A stretch of DNA of 64,000 nucleotides from Microbacterium sp. GCS4 (GCF_001262495.1 NZ_LGYE01000004.1:124001-188000); one strand, 5' to 3'. Positions 51,793 through 59,327 are shown, counted from the stretch's first letter. Numbers and translations: made by a program. The notes: generated by a model from the sequence alone, not told the origin.

Positions 51793-53946
51793 ATGGCTAT
51801 GGACATCGGCACACTCGTCGGATACCTGGAACTCGACACGAGCAAGTTCGAGGAGAGCGCGAAGGGCGCGGGCGCGAAGATGCCCGGCTGGATGGCGGCG
51901 GCGGGTGCGCTCGCGGCCACAGCGGCGGCGGCGGCATTCGGGGCGGCGTTCGTGAATGCGGTGAACGTGGAGGCGGGCAACCAGAAGGTCGCGGCGCAAC
52001 TCGGCCTGACCGAGGAGGAGTCCCGGCGTGCTGGTGATGCGGCGGCGGCCGCGTACAAGGCCGGGTTCGGTGAGTCGATGGCCGGGGTGCAGGAGACGAC
52101 CGCGGGCGTCATCTCCTCGATCCGTGGGATGCGTGAGGCGTCCGTGGATGAACTCGAAGGGATCGTGTCCGGGGTGCAGATGCTCTCCGACTCGTTCGGC
52201 ATCGAGGCTGACCGCATCTCGCAGGTGGTGGGGCAGATGCTCTCCACCGGGCTCGCGTCGTCGGCGGAGGAGGGCCTGGACCTCCTCACCGCGTCCCTCC
52301 AGCGGGTGCCCGCGGCTGTGCGTGAGGACGTGATGGACGCCGTGGATGAGTACGGGCCGTTCTTCGCGCAGATCGGGCTCTCCGGCGAGGAGGCGATGAG
52401 CGCTCTCGTCACCGCCAGCGAGAAGGGCATGTACGGGATCGACAAGACCGGTGATGCCGTGAAGGAGTTCGGGCTCCAGATGCAGGACATGGCGAAGAAC
52501 GGGCCCGTGCTGGAGGGGCTCGGGCTGAACGCCGAGGAGATGGCGGCGAAGTTCCTCGCGGGTGGGGACTCCTCCCGTGAGGCGTTCCAGCAGATTGTGG
52601 ACGGGCTCCTGGGGATGCAGGACCCGGTGGCGCAGTCGGCGGCGGCGGTGTCGCTGTTCGGGACCCCGCTAGAGGACCTGAACACGGGTGAGATTCCCGC
52701 GTTCCTCCAGGGCCTCTCCGACATGGAGGGCGGGCTCGGTGACGTGTCGGGCTCGATGCAGGCGATGTCGGACACGGCCGGGGACTCGGTGGCGGCGAAG
52801 TGGGATCAGGTCACGCGCTCGTTCGAGGGCGTCGTGACCACGGTGGCGGGGCAACTCCTCCCGGCGCTCGTGCCCCTCCTCGACTGGGCGGCGGAGAACC
52901 CGGCCCTGCTCGGCGCGGTGGCGGCGGCGGTCGGTGCGATGGCGGTCGCGTGGGGTGTCTACACGGTGGCGCAGTGGGCGGCGAACGCGGCCATCCTCGC
53001 CAACCCCATCACGTGGATCGTGCTCGCCATCGGCGCGGTGATCGCCGCCCTCGTGCTCCTCGTCGCGAACTGGGATGCCGTGGTCGCGTGGATCAGCGAA
53101 GTGTGGGGCGGGTTCGTGTCGTGGCTCACGGAGGTCACGGAGGGCATCGCGGCCTGGTGGAACGAACTCTGGGCCGGGTTCGGTGCGTGGGTGACGAGCG
53201 TGTGGGAGGGCTTCGTCGGCTTCATCTCCGACACGTGGTCGAACTTCGTGCTCGGGCTCCAGATCATCGGTGACGCTCTCGCGGCCTGGTGGAACGGGCT
53301 CTGGTCCGGGGTCGGGCAGTTCATCTCGGACGTGTGGAACGGGTTCATCGGGTTCGTGCAGGGCATCTTCCAGGGCTACGTGGCCTGGGTAATGTCGGTC
53401 GCCTCCGGGTTCGTGAACGGCTGGAACGCCGTCTGGAGCCGGGTGGGTCAGATCATCTCGGACGTGTGGACGAACGTCGTCTCGTTCTTCCAGGGCATCC
53501 CCGGTGCCATCGGTGGGCTCCTCTCCGGTGCGGGAACGTGGCTCTACAACATCGGACGGGACATCATCCAGGGCCTGTGGAACGGTCTGAAGTCGATCTG
53601 GTCGAGCGTCTCGGCATGGTTCGAGGACACGTTCGGCGGGATCATCGACACGGTGGCGGGCATCTTCGGGATCGCATCCCCCTCGAAGGTCATGCGGCAG
53701 ATGGGCGTCTGGGTCGGTGAGGGCTTCGTGCAGGGCCTCGACCAGATGACGCCCAGCGTGGAGACGGCGATGACGGACATGGCGCACGTGCCCGACACGG
53801 CGGCGGAGTTCATCGCGCGCTACCCGGTGAGCGAGGGGGCCGGAGACACGTTCCACTACCACGCGGCCGAGAACCAGTCCCTGTCCTCCGAGGAGGCCCT
53901 GTTCGAGGCTCTCGGCTCTCCGCGTTCGCCATTCGGAGGTAAGTAG
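51793..53946 (+). CDS. Phage tail tape measure protein
   Basis: The 717-residue protein begins MAMDIGTLVGYLELDTSKFE, a typical TMP start, has a long Ala-rich helical N-terminal half, and two hydrophobic segments near residues 375-425 (AAAVGAMAVAWGVYTVAQW; ITWIVLAIGAVIAALVLLVA). A tryptophan-rich repeat zone follows with W spaced about 11 residues apart. Near the end is FGIASPSKVMRQMGVWVGEG, a classic TMP stretch. TMPs set siphovirus tail length at roughly 1.5 angstrom per residue, here about 105 nm. No other tail gene is next to it. Confidence 0.92.
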   Translation: MAMDIGTLVGYLELDTSKFEESAKGAGAKMPGWMAAAGALAATAAAAAFGAAFVNAVNVEAGNQKVAAQLGLTEEESRRAGDAAAAAYKAGFGESMAGVQETTAGVISSIRGMREASVDELEGIVSGVQMLSDSFGIEADRISQVVGQMLSTGLASSAEEGLDLLTASLQRVPAAVREDVMDAVDEYGPFFAQIGLSGEEAMSALVTASEKGMYGIDKTGDAVKEFGLQMQDMAKNGPVLEGLGLNAEEMAAKFLAGGDSSREAFQQIVDGLLGMQDPVAQSAAAVSLFGTPLEDLNTGEIPAFLQGLSDMEGGLGDVSGSMQAMSDTAGDSVAAKWDQVTRSFEGVVTTVAGQLLPALVPLLDWAAENPALLGAVAAAVGAMAVAWGVYTVAQWAANAAILANPITWIVLAIGAVIAALVLLVANWDAVVAWISEVWGGFVSWLTEVTEGIAAWWNELWAGFGAWVTSVWEGFVGFISDTWSNFVLGLQIIGDALAAWWNGLWSGVGQFISDVWNGFIGFVQGIFQGYVAWVMSVASGFVNGWNAVWSRVGQIISDVWTNVVSFFQGIPGAIGGLLSGAGTWLYNIGRDIIQGLWNGLKSIWSSVSAWFEDTFGGIIDTVAGIFGIASPSKVMRQMGVWVGEGFVQGLDQMTPSVETAMTDMAHVPDTAAEFIARYPVSEGAGDTFHYHAAENQSLSSEEALFEALGSPRSPFGGK

Positions 53947-54013
53947 GACACTCAGACCCTCCAGGACGCCGTGAGGCTCGCACAGAGCGACGAACGGGCG
54001 TGGGGTGGGGTGA

Positions 54014-54031
54014 GAGGGCCTGAAGGCCCTC
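54014..54031. terminator. Hairpin after the tape measure gene
   Basis: GAGGGCC-TGAA-GGCCCTC forms a 7-base stem with a tetraloop, 68 bases after the stop. Confidence 0.6.
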
Positions 54032-54071
54032 AGAGGCGCTCAGACGAGCGGAGAGCGCCGCACACAGAGTT

Positions 54072-54109
54072 CGAGGGGTGGGCTTTCTCTCAGGTCAGCC
54101 CGCCCCTCG
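54072..54109. terminator. Long GC-rich hairpin, first of a matching pair
   Basis: CGAGGGGTGGGCT pairs with AGCCCGCCCCTCG (one G-T pair) around a 12-base loop. A similar hairpin lies at 54330-54367. Together they bracket the gene-less centre between the convergent tape measure gene and the leftward early operon. Confidence 0.65.
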
Positions 54110-54389
54110 GCGTTCGCGGGGGTGCTCCAGCGCCCGCTCGCCTGCTTCATAAGCAGACAGTCCGCGCCCGCCGCTGACAACCCGCGGGCCTGCCGCATCC
54201 TCAGTCGTGGACGGCACGAGGCCCGTCGTCGGGCCATGACAAGCGACCGTGAGCGCGCGCGTTCGTGCCAGCCTCGTGCCAGTAGCCCGGTGCGGAGCGG
54301 ACCTCAGGGCGGCTCTCTCGGTGCACGAGTGAGGGGCGGGCCAGCGTGTGTGCGCCAGCCCGCCCCTCCGTGGTTGCGGTGTGCATGGG
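54110..54389. other. Gene-less segment with GGCACGA sites and second hairpin
   Basis: No gene is supported. The motif GGCACGAG occurs at 54213, and TTCGTGCCA / TCGTGCCAG at 54262 and 54274 on the other strand, matching the motif at the element ends and in the iteron region. A perfect hairpin GAGGGGCGGGC/GCCCGCCCCTC lies at 54330-54367. The segment may be a packaging, replication or regulatory site. Confidence 0.45.
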
Positions 54390-55070
54390 TCAGGCGGGGA
54401 CGCTCTCCAGCGACTCCACCAGGCGGGGGATCGAGCCCGACTCCGGGGCGGGAGCGGCGAGCGCGTCGCCATCCATGAGGAGGTCGAACGCGGCGGCGTC
54501 GGCCTCACGGAGGAGCACGAGCCCGTCGAACGGAATCTCACCCGTGGCGGCGAGGCCCTCCAGGATCGTGCGCCACGCGATGGCGGGCCGGTTCGTGCGC
54601 TCGATGGCGGCGATGCGCTCGGCGGCGGGGTCCACCTGCACGAGACGCTCCCACACCGCGCCGCGGATGAAGTCCACGACCTCCTCGGGGCGGGAGTCCT
54701 CCAGGACCTCGGGCATCGTCTCCAGCGCGTCGAGGATGGCGGCGAGCCGCACGCGGTCGGCGTCCGCGATGATGCTCGGGAGGTCACGCCCGGCGTCGAG
54801 GAGCGCGCGGACCTTCGCCCACTGGTGAGCCTGGAGCGCGATGTCGTCGGCACCCTTCGGCGCGAGCGCGTCGAGGATGGGCTGACGGTCGGGCGTGGTG
54901 GGCTCGGCGGGCATGGCGGCGGTGAGGCGTGCCCGGATCGCGTCCAGTTCCCGGCGCTGGCGAGCACGGAGGCCCTCCGGCGTCAGGTGCTGGTCCTGGA
55001 GGAGTGCCGTCGCGAGGAGGTCGCGGCGCGCGGTGGTGACGAGAGTGATGTTGCTGGCCGTGTCGGTCAC
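54390..55070 (-). CDS. Element protein of unknown function, 226 residues
   Basis: Translation probably starts at GTG 55070, with GGAGG upstream and a 4-base overlap with the preceding gene. The protein is mostly helical and acidic: VTDTASNITLVTTARRDLLA, a charged helical middle, and a C-terminus FDLLMDGDALAAPAPESGSI. The layout recalls small phage proteins encoded near terminase or head genes, but no family is recognised. It is the last gene of the leftward operon. Confidence 0.7.
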   Translation of the reverse strand: MTDTASNITLVTTARRDLLATALLQDQHLTPEGLRARQRRELDAIRARLTAAMPAEPTTPDRQPILDALAPKGADDIALQAHQWAKVRALLDAGRDLPSIIADADRVRLAAILDALETMPEVLEDSRPEEVVDFIRGAVWERLVQVDPAAERIAAIERTNRPAIAWRTILEGLAATGEIPFDGLVLLREADAAAFDLLMDGDALAAPAPESGSIPRLVESLESVPA

Positions 55071-55483
55071 GACTGGCCTCCGTTCTGTTCGGTGATGGTG
55101 CCCGGTGTGGGCGTGGACCCCGCCAGGCGGCGGGACTTCTGTCGTGCGTTGTACTCGCGGCTCCACTCGCGGCGGCATCCGCGGCAGTGTCCGCCGTTCG
55201 TGGTGCCCCACACGAGGCGGACGTGGCCGCGGGGGCAGGAGTGCCAGTCGCCGCCGTGGTCACGCTGGGCGTTGTGAGATGCGCAGAGGGGGGCGTAGGC
55301 GTCGAGGTCCGTGGAGTATCCGAGCGCCGAGCCAGCCTTCGCGCTGAAGGAGGTCGGTCGTGTCGTGAGTCCCCACCCGTTGGCGGGACGACCACAGCCG
55401 GGGGCCGCGCAGGGCTTGCCTACCGCGGAGCCCCGCTCCCGGCGAAGTGCTTCGTGAACACTGCCGTAGGTGCGTGCGGTCAT
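55067..55483 (-). CDS. Zinc-binding HNH/endonuclease-VII-like protein
   Basis: The 138-residue protein has several Cys/His pairs: CAAPGCGRPANGW, LCASHNAQRDHGGDWHSCPR and HCRGCRREWSREYNARQ. The pattern resembles recombination endonuclease VII-like or HNH-type zinc proteins of phages, but the catalytic residues are not certain. It overlaps both neighbours by 4 bases. Confidence 0.65.
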   Translation of the reverse strand: MTARTYGSVHEALRRERGSAVGKPCAAPGCGRPANGWGLTTRPTSFSAKAGSALGYSTDLDAYAPLCASHNAQRDHGGDWHSCPRGHVRLVWGTTNGGHCRGCRREWSREYNARQKSRRLAGSTPTPGTITEQNGGQS

Positions 55484-55677
55484 CGCGCTCTCCCTTCGTC
55501 ACGGGCCTGCACGCGCCGGGCGGCGGCTTCCGCCATGAGCGCGGAGACGTAGGCCTCGATGGGCTCACGCTGGGCGGTGGGGAGCGTGCGCACGGTCGCG
55601 TGGTAGGCGTCGTGGGCCGCATTGCGCCGGGCGAGAATGTCGGCGAGGCCACGGGGCCGCGGGGGTGAATAGACCAT
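55480..55677 (-). CDS. Small helical element protein
   Basis: The 65-residue protein MVYSPPRPRGLADILARRNA and onward is basic and helical. Its start lies 3 bases after the stop of the terminase-like gene and its stop overlaps the next start by 4 bases. The tight spacing supports a real gene; function is unknown. Confidence 0.65.
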   Translation of the reverse strand: MVYSPPRPRGLADILARRNAAHDAYHATVRTLPTAQREPIEAYVSALMAEAAARRVQARDEGRAR

Positions 55678-55680
55678 CGG

Positions 55681-56130
55681 TCAGCCCTCGGTTCCGAACA
55701 CGAGGCGGTCGAGGAGGGTCCCCACCTGGTCCAGGCCCGCAGTGTGCGCGGCGTCGAGGTTGAGGAGGCGTGCGCGGCGCTCCATGATCTTCAGGCACGT
55801 CTCCGCGGAGCGAACGTCACCGTTCACGGCGGCGGCGAAGTGGCCGCGGAAGATCGCATCGAGCCGGTCGAGTTCGAGGAGGCGCAGTTCGTCGGCCTCC
55901 TCACGCGGGATCGCGGCGATGGCATCCTTCAGCCAGGCGTAGACCGTCGAGGGATGCACCTTCAGGTGTGCGGCGATGGCCTCCACAGCGATCCCGGCGC
56001 GGCGCATCGTGAGCGCCTTCTGCTTCCGGGTGGCCGTGGCGATCCGTCGCGGTGCGCCCTTCGGTGCGGGACGCTCACCGAGGAGGTACTCGGCGGCGAG
56101 GTCGGCGGTGTCAGTGGTGTTGGCGCTCAT
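55681..56130 (-). CDS. HTH protein resembling a phage small terminase subunit
   Basis: The 149-residue protein has an N-terminal linker, a helix-turn-helix (KALTMRRAGIAVEAIAAHLK then VHPSTVYAWLKDAI, residues about 38-71) and a long helical C-terminal region with RLDAIFRGHFAAAVNGDVRS and CLKIMERRARLLNLD. This is a common pattern for small terminase-like proteins, which select DNA for packaging. No large terminase is encoded, as expected if a helper phage supplies it. A plain DNA-binding regulator is the alternative. Confidence 0.7.
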   Translation of the reverse strand: MSANTTDTADLAAEYLLGERPAPKGAPRRIATATRKQKALTMRRAGIAVEAIAAHLKVHPSTVYAWLKDAIAAIPREEADELRLLELDRLDAIFRGHFAAAVNGDVRSAETCLKIMERRARLLNLDAAHTAGLDQVGTLLDRLVFGTEG

Positions 56131-56402
56131 CGCGCCTCCTCTCGGGTCATGCGAGTGCCGCAAATGCAGTAGCCGCGGGGGTTGAACAGGTGGGTGTGCT
56201 GGGACCATGCGCGGAGCATCCACGCGGCCCACTCGGCGGGCCAGTCGGCGGATGCCTCGGGGCCGTCGAAGTAGTAGGCGACGAACCGTGCCGTCTGCTC
56301 CTCCAGCCAGCGGGACCGGGGATGCATCCCACGGGCGCGAGCCCAGAGGCGCATCGGGATCGTGACCGCGAAGTCGGTGGGGAAGGTGGTCCGGGCGCTC
56401 AT
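56127..56402 (-). CDS. Small tryptophan-rich element protein
   Basis: The 91-residue protein (ATG 56402) has many aromatic residues: RLWARARGMHPRSRWLEEQT, ARFVAYYFDGPEASADWPAE, WAAWMLRAW, and a C-terminal CICGTRM. It overlaps both neighbours by 4 bases. No family is recognised. Confidence 0.65.
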   Translation of the reverse strand: MSARTTFPTDFAVTIPMRLWARARGMHPRSRWLEEQTARFVAYYFDGPEASADWPAEWAAWMLRAWSQHTHLFNPRGYCICGTRMTREEAR

Positions 56403-57205
56403 GCGCTCTCCTCTCGGGTGATGGTCCAGGCTTCGGGGGTGCCGGGTAGGCGCGTCGGCCACGTCGGCATTCCGGCATCTCGTGCCGCATCCCACACGTA
56501 GCCGTGTGCGAACAGCAGGTCGTGGAGCCGGTCATCCTCCACGAGGTCATCCCCGGCCTCGGTCAGGGCCCGCGACCGGAGGCCGCTCCATGCGCGGATG
56601 CGCTCCCGGCGCTCCTCTGCGGAGAGGGCGTCGAGGTACGCGAGTTCGACCTCTCCGAAGCCGTTCACGTCGATGGAGTCGCATCGAGCATCGACAGCAC
56701 GGAGTGCATCGAGCACGTTCCGACGCTGAGCATCCGTCAGCCTCCAGCGCGTCGAAGCGCTGTTACGAGATGGGTCTACTTCTTGGTTCTTCTTCCCTGG
56801 GTCTACTTCGTAGGCACCTGGTGCCTCAATCGGGAGGCACGTCGTGCCGGAATCGGAGGCACGAGATGCCTCAATCTCCTCGGCCCCCTCATGCATTGCG
56901 GCATCTCGTGCCGGAATAGGGAGGAGGGGACGCGCGCCCACCCGGTAGCGGTTCCCCTGCCGGGTCCCACGTGAGAGGACCTGCACGAGCCCGACCTCGA
57001 TGAGGCGCTTCAGCGCGAGGCGCACGGCACGCGGTGATTGGCCCGACTCACGCGCGATGAGGTCCTGCCCTGGGAACGTCACGCCGTCCTCATCGGCACG
57101 GTCACGGAGCACGGTGTACACCGCGATCTGTGGCGGGGTGAGCCCCAGCGCGGGCACGGCCTCCCGTGTGAACCAGTGGTGTGCGCGCACCCATCCGGCC
57201 GTCAT
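56399..57205 (-). CDS. Replication initiator-like protein (lambda O-type winged helix)
   Basis: The 268-residue protein begins MTAGWVRAHHWFTREAVPAL and has an N-terminal winged helix: LTPPQIAVYTVLRDRADEDG, VTFPGQDLIARESGQSPRAV, RLALKRLIEVGLVQVLSRGT. A low-complexity middle (residues about 95-135) is encoded by the iteron array, and a helical C-terminal domain follows. This mirrors lambda O, whose central coding region is the origin. It should open the element's origin and recruit host replication proteins. A plain HTH regulator is the alternative. Confidence 0.72.
   Translation of the reverse strand: MTAGWVRAHHWFTREAVPALGLTPPQIAVYTVLRDRADEDGVTFPGQDLIARESGQSPRAVRLALKRLIEVGLVQVLSRGTRQGNRYRVGARPLLPIPARDAAMHEGAEEIEASRASDSGTTCLPIEAPGAYEVDPGKKNQEVDPSRNSASTRWRLTDAQRRNVLDALRAVDARCDSIDVNGFGEVELAYLDALSAEERRERIRAWSGLRSRALTEAGDDLVEDDRLHDLLFAHGYVWDAARDAGMPTWPTRLPGTPEAWTITREESA
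56813..56912. other. Iteron array: four GGCA-N5-TGCC dyads, candidate element origin
   Basis: Dyads of the form GGCA-N5-TGCC lie at 56813-56825, 56836-56848, 56858-56870 and 56900-56912. Their centres are 23, 22 and 42 bases apart, about two or four helical turns. A fifth identical copy is at 56474-56486. Beside the array, at 56771-56809, is a pyrimidine-biased, AT-richer stretch with TGGGTCTACTTC twice. Iterons plus an unwinding-type region inside an initiator gene is the lambda origin arrangement. Confidence 0.72.
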
Positions 57206-57327
57206 GCGGCGACCTCCTCACGCGCGGCCTCCTGGAACTCGGCCAGGTGGGCGTCGAAGCGGTCGAGCGCGGCGAGCATCGAGGCGAACGGCCCCGGCGT
57301 CGGCTCTGCGTGCTGTGTGTCGGTCAT
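57202..57327 (-). CDS. 41-residue element protein
   Basis: MTDTQHAEPTPGPFASMLAA then LDRFDAHLAEFQEAAREEVA is an amphipathic helix-forming small protein. Its stop overlaps the initiator start by 4 bases and it lies 17 bases after the Xis-like gene, so it is part of the same operon. Function is unknown. Confidence 0.55.
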   Translation of the reverse strand: MTDTQHAEPTPGPFASMLAALDRFDAHLAEFQEAAREEVAA

Positions 57328-57344
57328 GGTTCTACCCGCCCGAG

Positions 57345-57680
57345 TCAGAGCCCGAGGGCGTAGTCGATGCCACGCTCCCCGATGGCCGGGGCGTAGGCCG
57401 AATGCACCGCGGCCTCGTTGAGCATCTCGCCGTTGAGCCCGTTGGGCGGGGTGAGCGAGAAGCCCATCTGCTCCAGGCAGGGGGCCACGAGCACGGACAC
57501 CTTGCGGCCGTCCTTCTGAACCGCGACCTCGCCGCTGTTGATGAGCGCGTAGGCGGTGGGGAGCGAGACGCCGCGGAGGAGCGCGAACTGTCGCACGCTG
57601 ATCGTCGGCACGGGGAATGTGCGGAGTGCCGCGAGAAGCGATGCCCGCTGGGCGGTCTTGTCGAGTTCCGGTGTTGCCAT
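57345..57680 (-). CDS. AlpA/Xis-like HTH protein
   Basis: The 111-residue protein (ATG 57680, preceded by AGGGAGGG) contains a MerR-like excisionase helix-turn-helix: TISVRQFALLRGVSLPTAYA followed by LINSGEVAVQKDGRKV. Proteins of this type direct excision or activate satellite early genes (AlpA in P4). It is the first gene of the leftward operon and divergent from the integrase, with two dyads between them as possible binding sites. Confidence 0.78.
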   Translation of the reverse strand: MATPELDKTAQRASLLAALRTFPVPTISVRQFALLRGVSLPTAYALINSGEVAVQKDGRKVSVLVAPCLEQMGFSLTPPNGLNGEMLNEAAVHSAYAPAIGERGIDYALGL

Positions 57681-57853
57681 GAGGACCCTCCCTGGGTCGC
57701 GTTGTGAATGCGGTCCCAAGGTCCTTCCCTGGCGTTCGGGGTGAGGGTGGCTCTCGCCTGTCTCATCCCTCCCGGTTGCATGAGACTCTACACGATTCGC
57801 GTGCCACTAGGCGGTATTGTGGGAGAACGGATTCAACGTCTGACCTGCGAAAA

Positions 57854-57895
57854 GGTGACACACTGTCACCCTGACTCTGGTGATACATTGACACC
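57854..57895. promoter_or_regulatory. Paired operators before the integrase gene
   Basis: GGTGACACACTGTCACC (57854-57870) is a perfect 7-3-7 dyad, and GGTGATACATTGACACC (57879-57895) is a diverged copy 25 bases further on. They sit 22 bases before the integrase ATG in the 236-base gap that also serves the divergent Xis-like gene. An element regulator or a helper-phage repressor could bind here. The rest of the gap shows nothing else I can name. Confidence 0.7.
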
Positions 57896-57916
57896 ACAAC
57901 CACGAAGGAGTCGCAG

Positions 57917-59209
57917 ATGAGCGAGCGAAAACAGAAGACAAATAGGCAGGCGTTCGGGAGCGTCAGGAAGTTGCCGAGCGGACGATGGCAGGCGAGATAT
58001 CCCGACCCCGCTGGGCGCGCCATGACCGCCCCCACGACGTTCGCGACGAAGCGCGAGGCGCAGGACCACATCGCCGGAGTCCGCGCCGACCGGATGCGTG
58101 GCACCTACAGGGATCACCGCGCCGGGCTCACCCCGTTCGGTGACTACGCCCGTGAGTGGATCGCGAACGGTGGGACGCGGGGACAGTTCGCCCCCAAGAC
58201 CAAGGCGAATAACGAGGACCTCCTGGCCGGGCTCCTCCTCCCCTTCCATGACCGGGCGCTCTCCGCCATCTCCCCCTCCGACGTGCGCACCTGGTACACC
58301 CGGAGCCGGAAGGAGTTGGCCGACGCCGGGCGGAAGCGCGCCGCGGCATCCCACGCCCGTGCCATCGCCGCCGCGAAGAAGCGGGGCCTACCGGCCCCGC
58401 CCGCACCCGTCGCGCAGACCGGCGAATCCCGGCTCCGCCAGGGCTATACCCTCCTCCGCTCCATCCTCGCCACGGCAGTGAAGGATGGGCTGATCGGCTC
58501 GAACCCGTGCCAGATCGGCGGGGCAGGATCGGTGAAGCACCCGGAGCGACCTCTCCTCACGCCCGACATGCTCGGCGTGATCGTGGAGGAGATGCCGGAG
58601 CAGTGGGCGCTCCCCATCCGCGTGATGTTCGGCGCTCACCTGCGCCTCGGTGAACTCGTGGCGCTCCAGCGTGGCGACTACGCGGACGGCGTGCTGAAGG
58701 TGGAGCGGCAGACGACGCTCGTGAACGGCAAGCCGGTGACCACCAAGACCAAGACGGGGAACGTGCGCCGGGTGAAGTTGCCGCCGCGCATCGCCGCTGA
58801 GGTCGAGGCCCACCTGGCCGCGTCGAAGGGCTTCGCGCGTGCGCCCATGTTCCTGCGCTCCGATGGAGAGCCGATCACGAACCACGCGCTCGGGCAGGCG
58901 TGGAGGAGGGCGGCGCGGAGAGTCGGGCTCGGACAGTTCCACCCTCACGACGTGCGCCACGCGGGCCTCACGATGGCGGCGCAGAACGGAGCGACGACGC
59001 GCGAACTCATGGCACGCGCCGGACACTCCACAGCACGGGCGGCGCTCATCTACCAGCACGCGGCAGAGGAGCGCGACGCGGCGCTGGCGGAGGGCCTCGA
59101 CGTGCTCGGAGGGAGCCCAACTCGGAGCGTTACTGGCACGGGGATGGCACGAGCGGCCATCCTGGCAACGGAAAAGTCCCCTGATCTGATGGCGGAAAAT
59201 GCCGTCTGA
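57917..59209 (+). CDS. int: Tyrosine recombinase (integrase)
   Basis: The 430-residue protein has an N-terminal arm-binding domain (GSVRKLPSGRWQARYPDPAG), a core-binding SAM-like domain, and a catalytic domain with Arg243 (AHLRLGELVALQRGDY), His344 and Arg347 (FHPHDVRHAG), His370 (ARAGHS) and Tyr379 (AALIYQHA). All catalytic residues are present. AAGGAG precedes the ATG. It ends 15 bases from the attR core, the normal place for a tRNA-directed integrase. Confidence 0.95.
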   Translation: MSERKQKTNRQAFGSVRKLPSGRWQARYPDPAGRAMTAPTTFATKREAQDHIAGVRADRMRGTYRDHRAGLTPFGDYAREWIANGGTRGQFAPKTKANNEDLLAGLLLPFHDRALSAISPSDVRTWYTRSRKELADAGRKRAAASHARAIAAAKKRGLPAPPAPVAQTGESRLRQGYTLLRSILATAVKDGLIGSNPCQIGGAGSVKHPERPLLTPDMLGVIVEEMPEQWALPIRVMFGAHLRLGELVALQRGDYADGVLKVERQTTLVNGKPVTTKTKTGNVRRVKLPPRIAAEVEAHLAASKGFARAPMFLRSDGEPITNHALGQAWRRAARRVGLGQFHPHDVRHAGLTMAAQNGATTRELMARAGHSTARAALIYQHAAEERDAALAEGLDVLGGSPTRSVTGTGMARAAILATEKSPDLMAENAV

Positions 59210-59224
59210 CCAGGGGACTTGTGA

Positions 59225-59275
59225 AGTGTGGAGCCTAGGAGATTCGAACTCCTGACATCCTGCTTGCAAAGCAGG
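59225..59275. repeat. attR, 51-bp core within tRNA-Ala
   Basis: The 51 bases match 48731-48781 exactly and supply the 3' half of the intact tRNA-Ala gene, so integration keeps the tRNA functional. Confidence 0.92.
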
Positions 59276-59301
59276 CGCTCTACCAACTGAGCTAAGGCCC
59301 C
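59229..59301 (-). tRNA. tRNA-Ala (anticodon TGC)
   Basis: The minus strand reads GGGGCCTTAGCTCAGTTGG, with the anticodon arm CCTGC-TTTGCAA-GCAGG (anticodon TGC), T-arm AGGAGTTCGAATCTCCT, and acceptor AGGCTCC plus A. The G3-U70 identity pair of tRNA-Ala is present. CCA is not encoded. It is the integration target of the element. Confidence 0.95.
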
Positions 59302-59327
59302 GTAAGGGTACTTCTTGAGTTACAGGG

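Larger units (their letters stand above)
48731..59275. mobile_element. 10.5-kb tRNA-Ala integrative element, probable phage satellite
   Basis: The segment is bounded by 51-base identical copies of the tRNA-Ala 3' half, the right one still part of an intact tRNA gene. It encodes an integrase next to the right end, an AlpA/Xis-like protein, a lambda-O-like initiator with internal iterons, a small-terminase-like protein, small overlapping genes, a tape measure protein, a type II restriction-modification pair and an HNH nuclease. Capsid, portal, large terminase and the rest of the tail are absent. Genes are tightly packed with 4-base overlaps and no obvious decay, which favours a complete small element over a decayed prophage. 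Confidence 0.85.

Noticed and set aside
57763..58104. 113-codon reverse frame opposite the integrase promoter
   Set aside because: It overlaps the integrase start and operators and has no domain; it is a chance frame.
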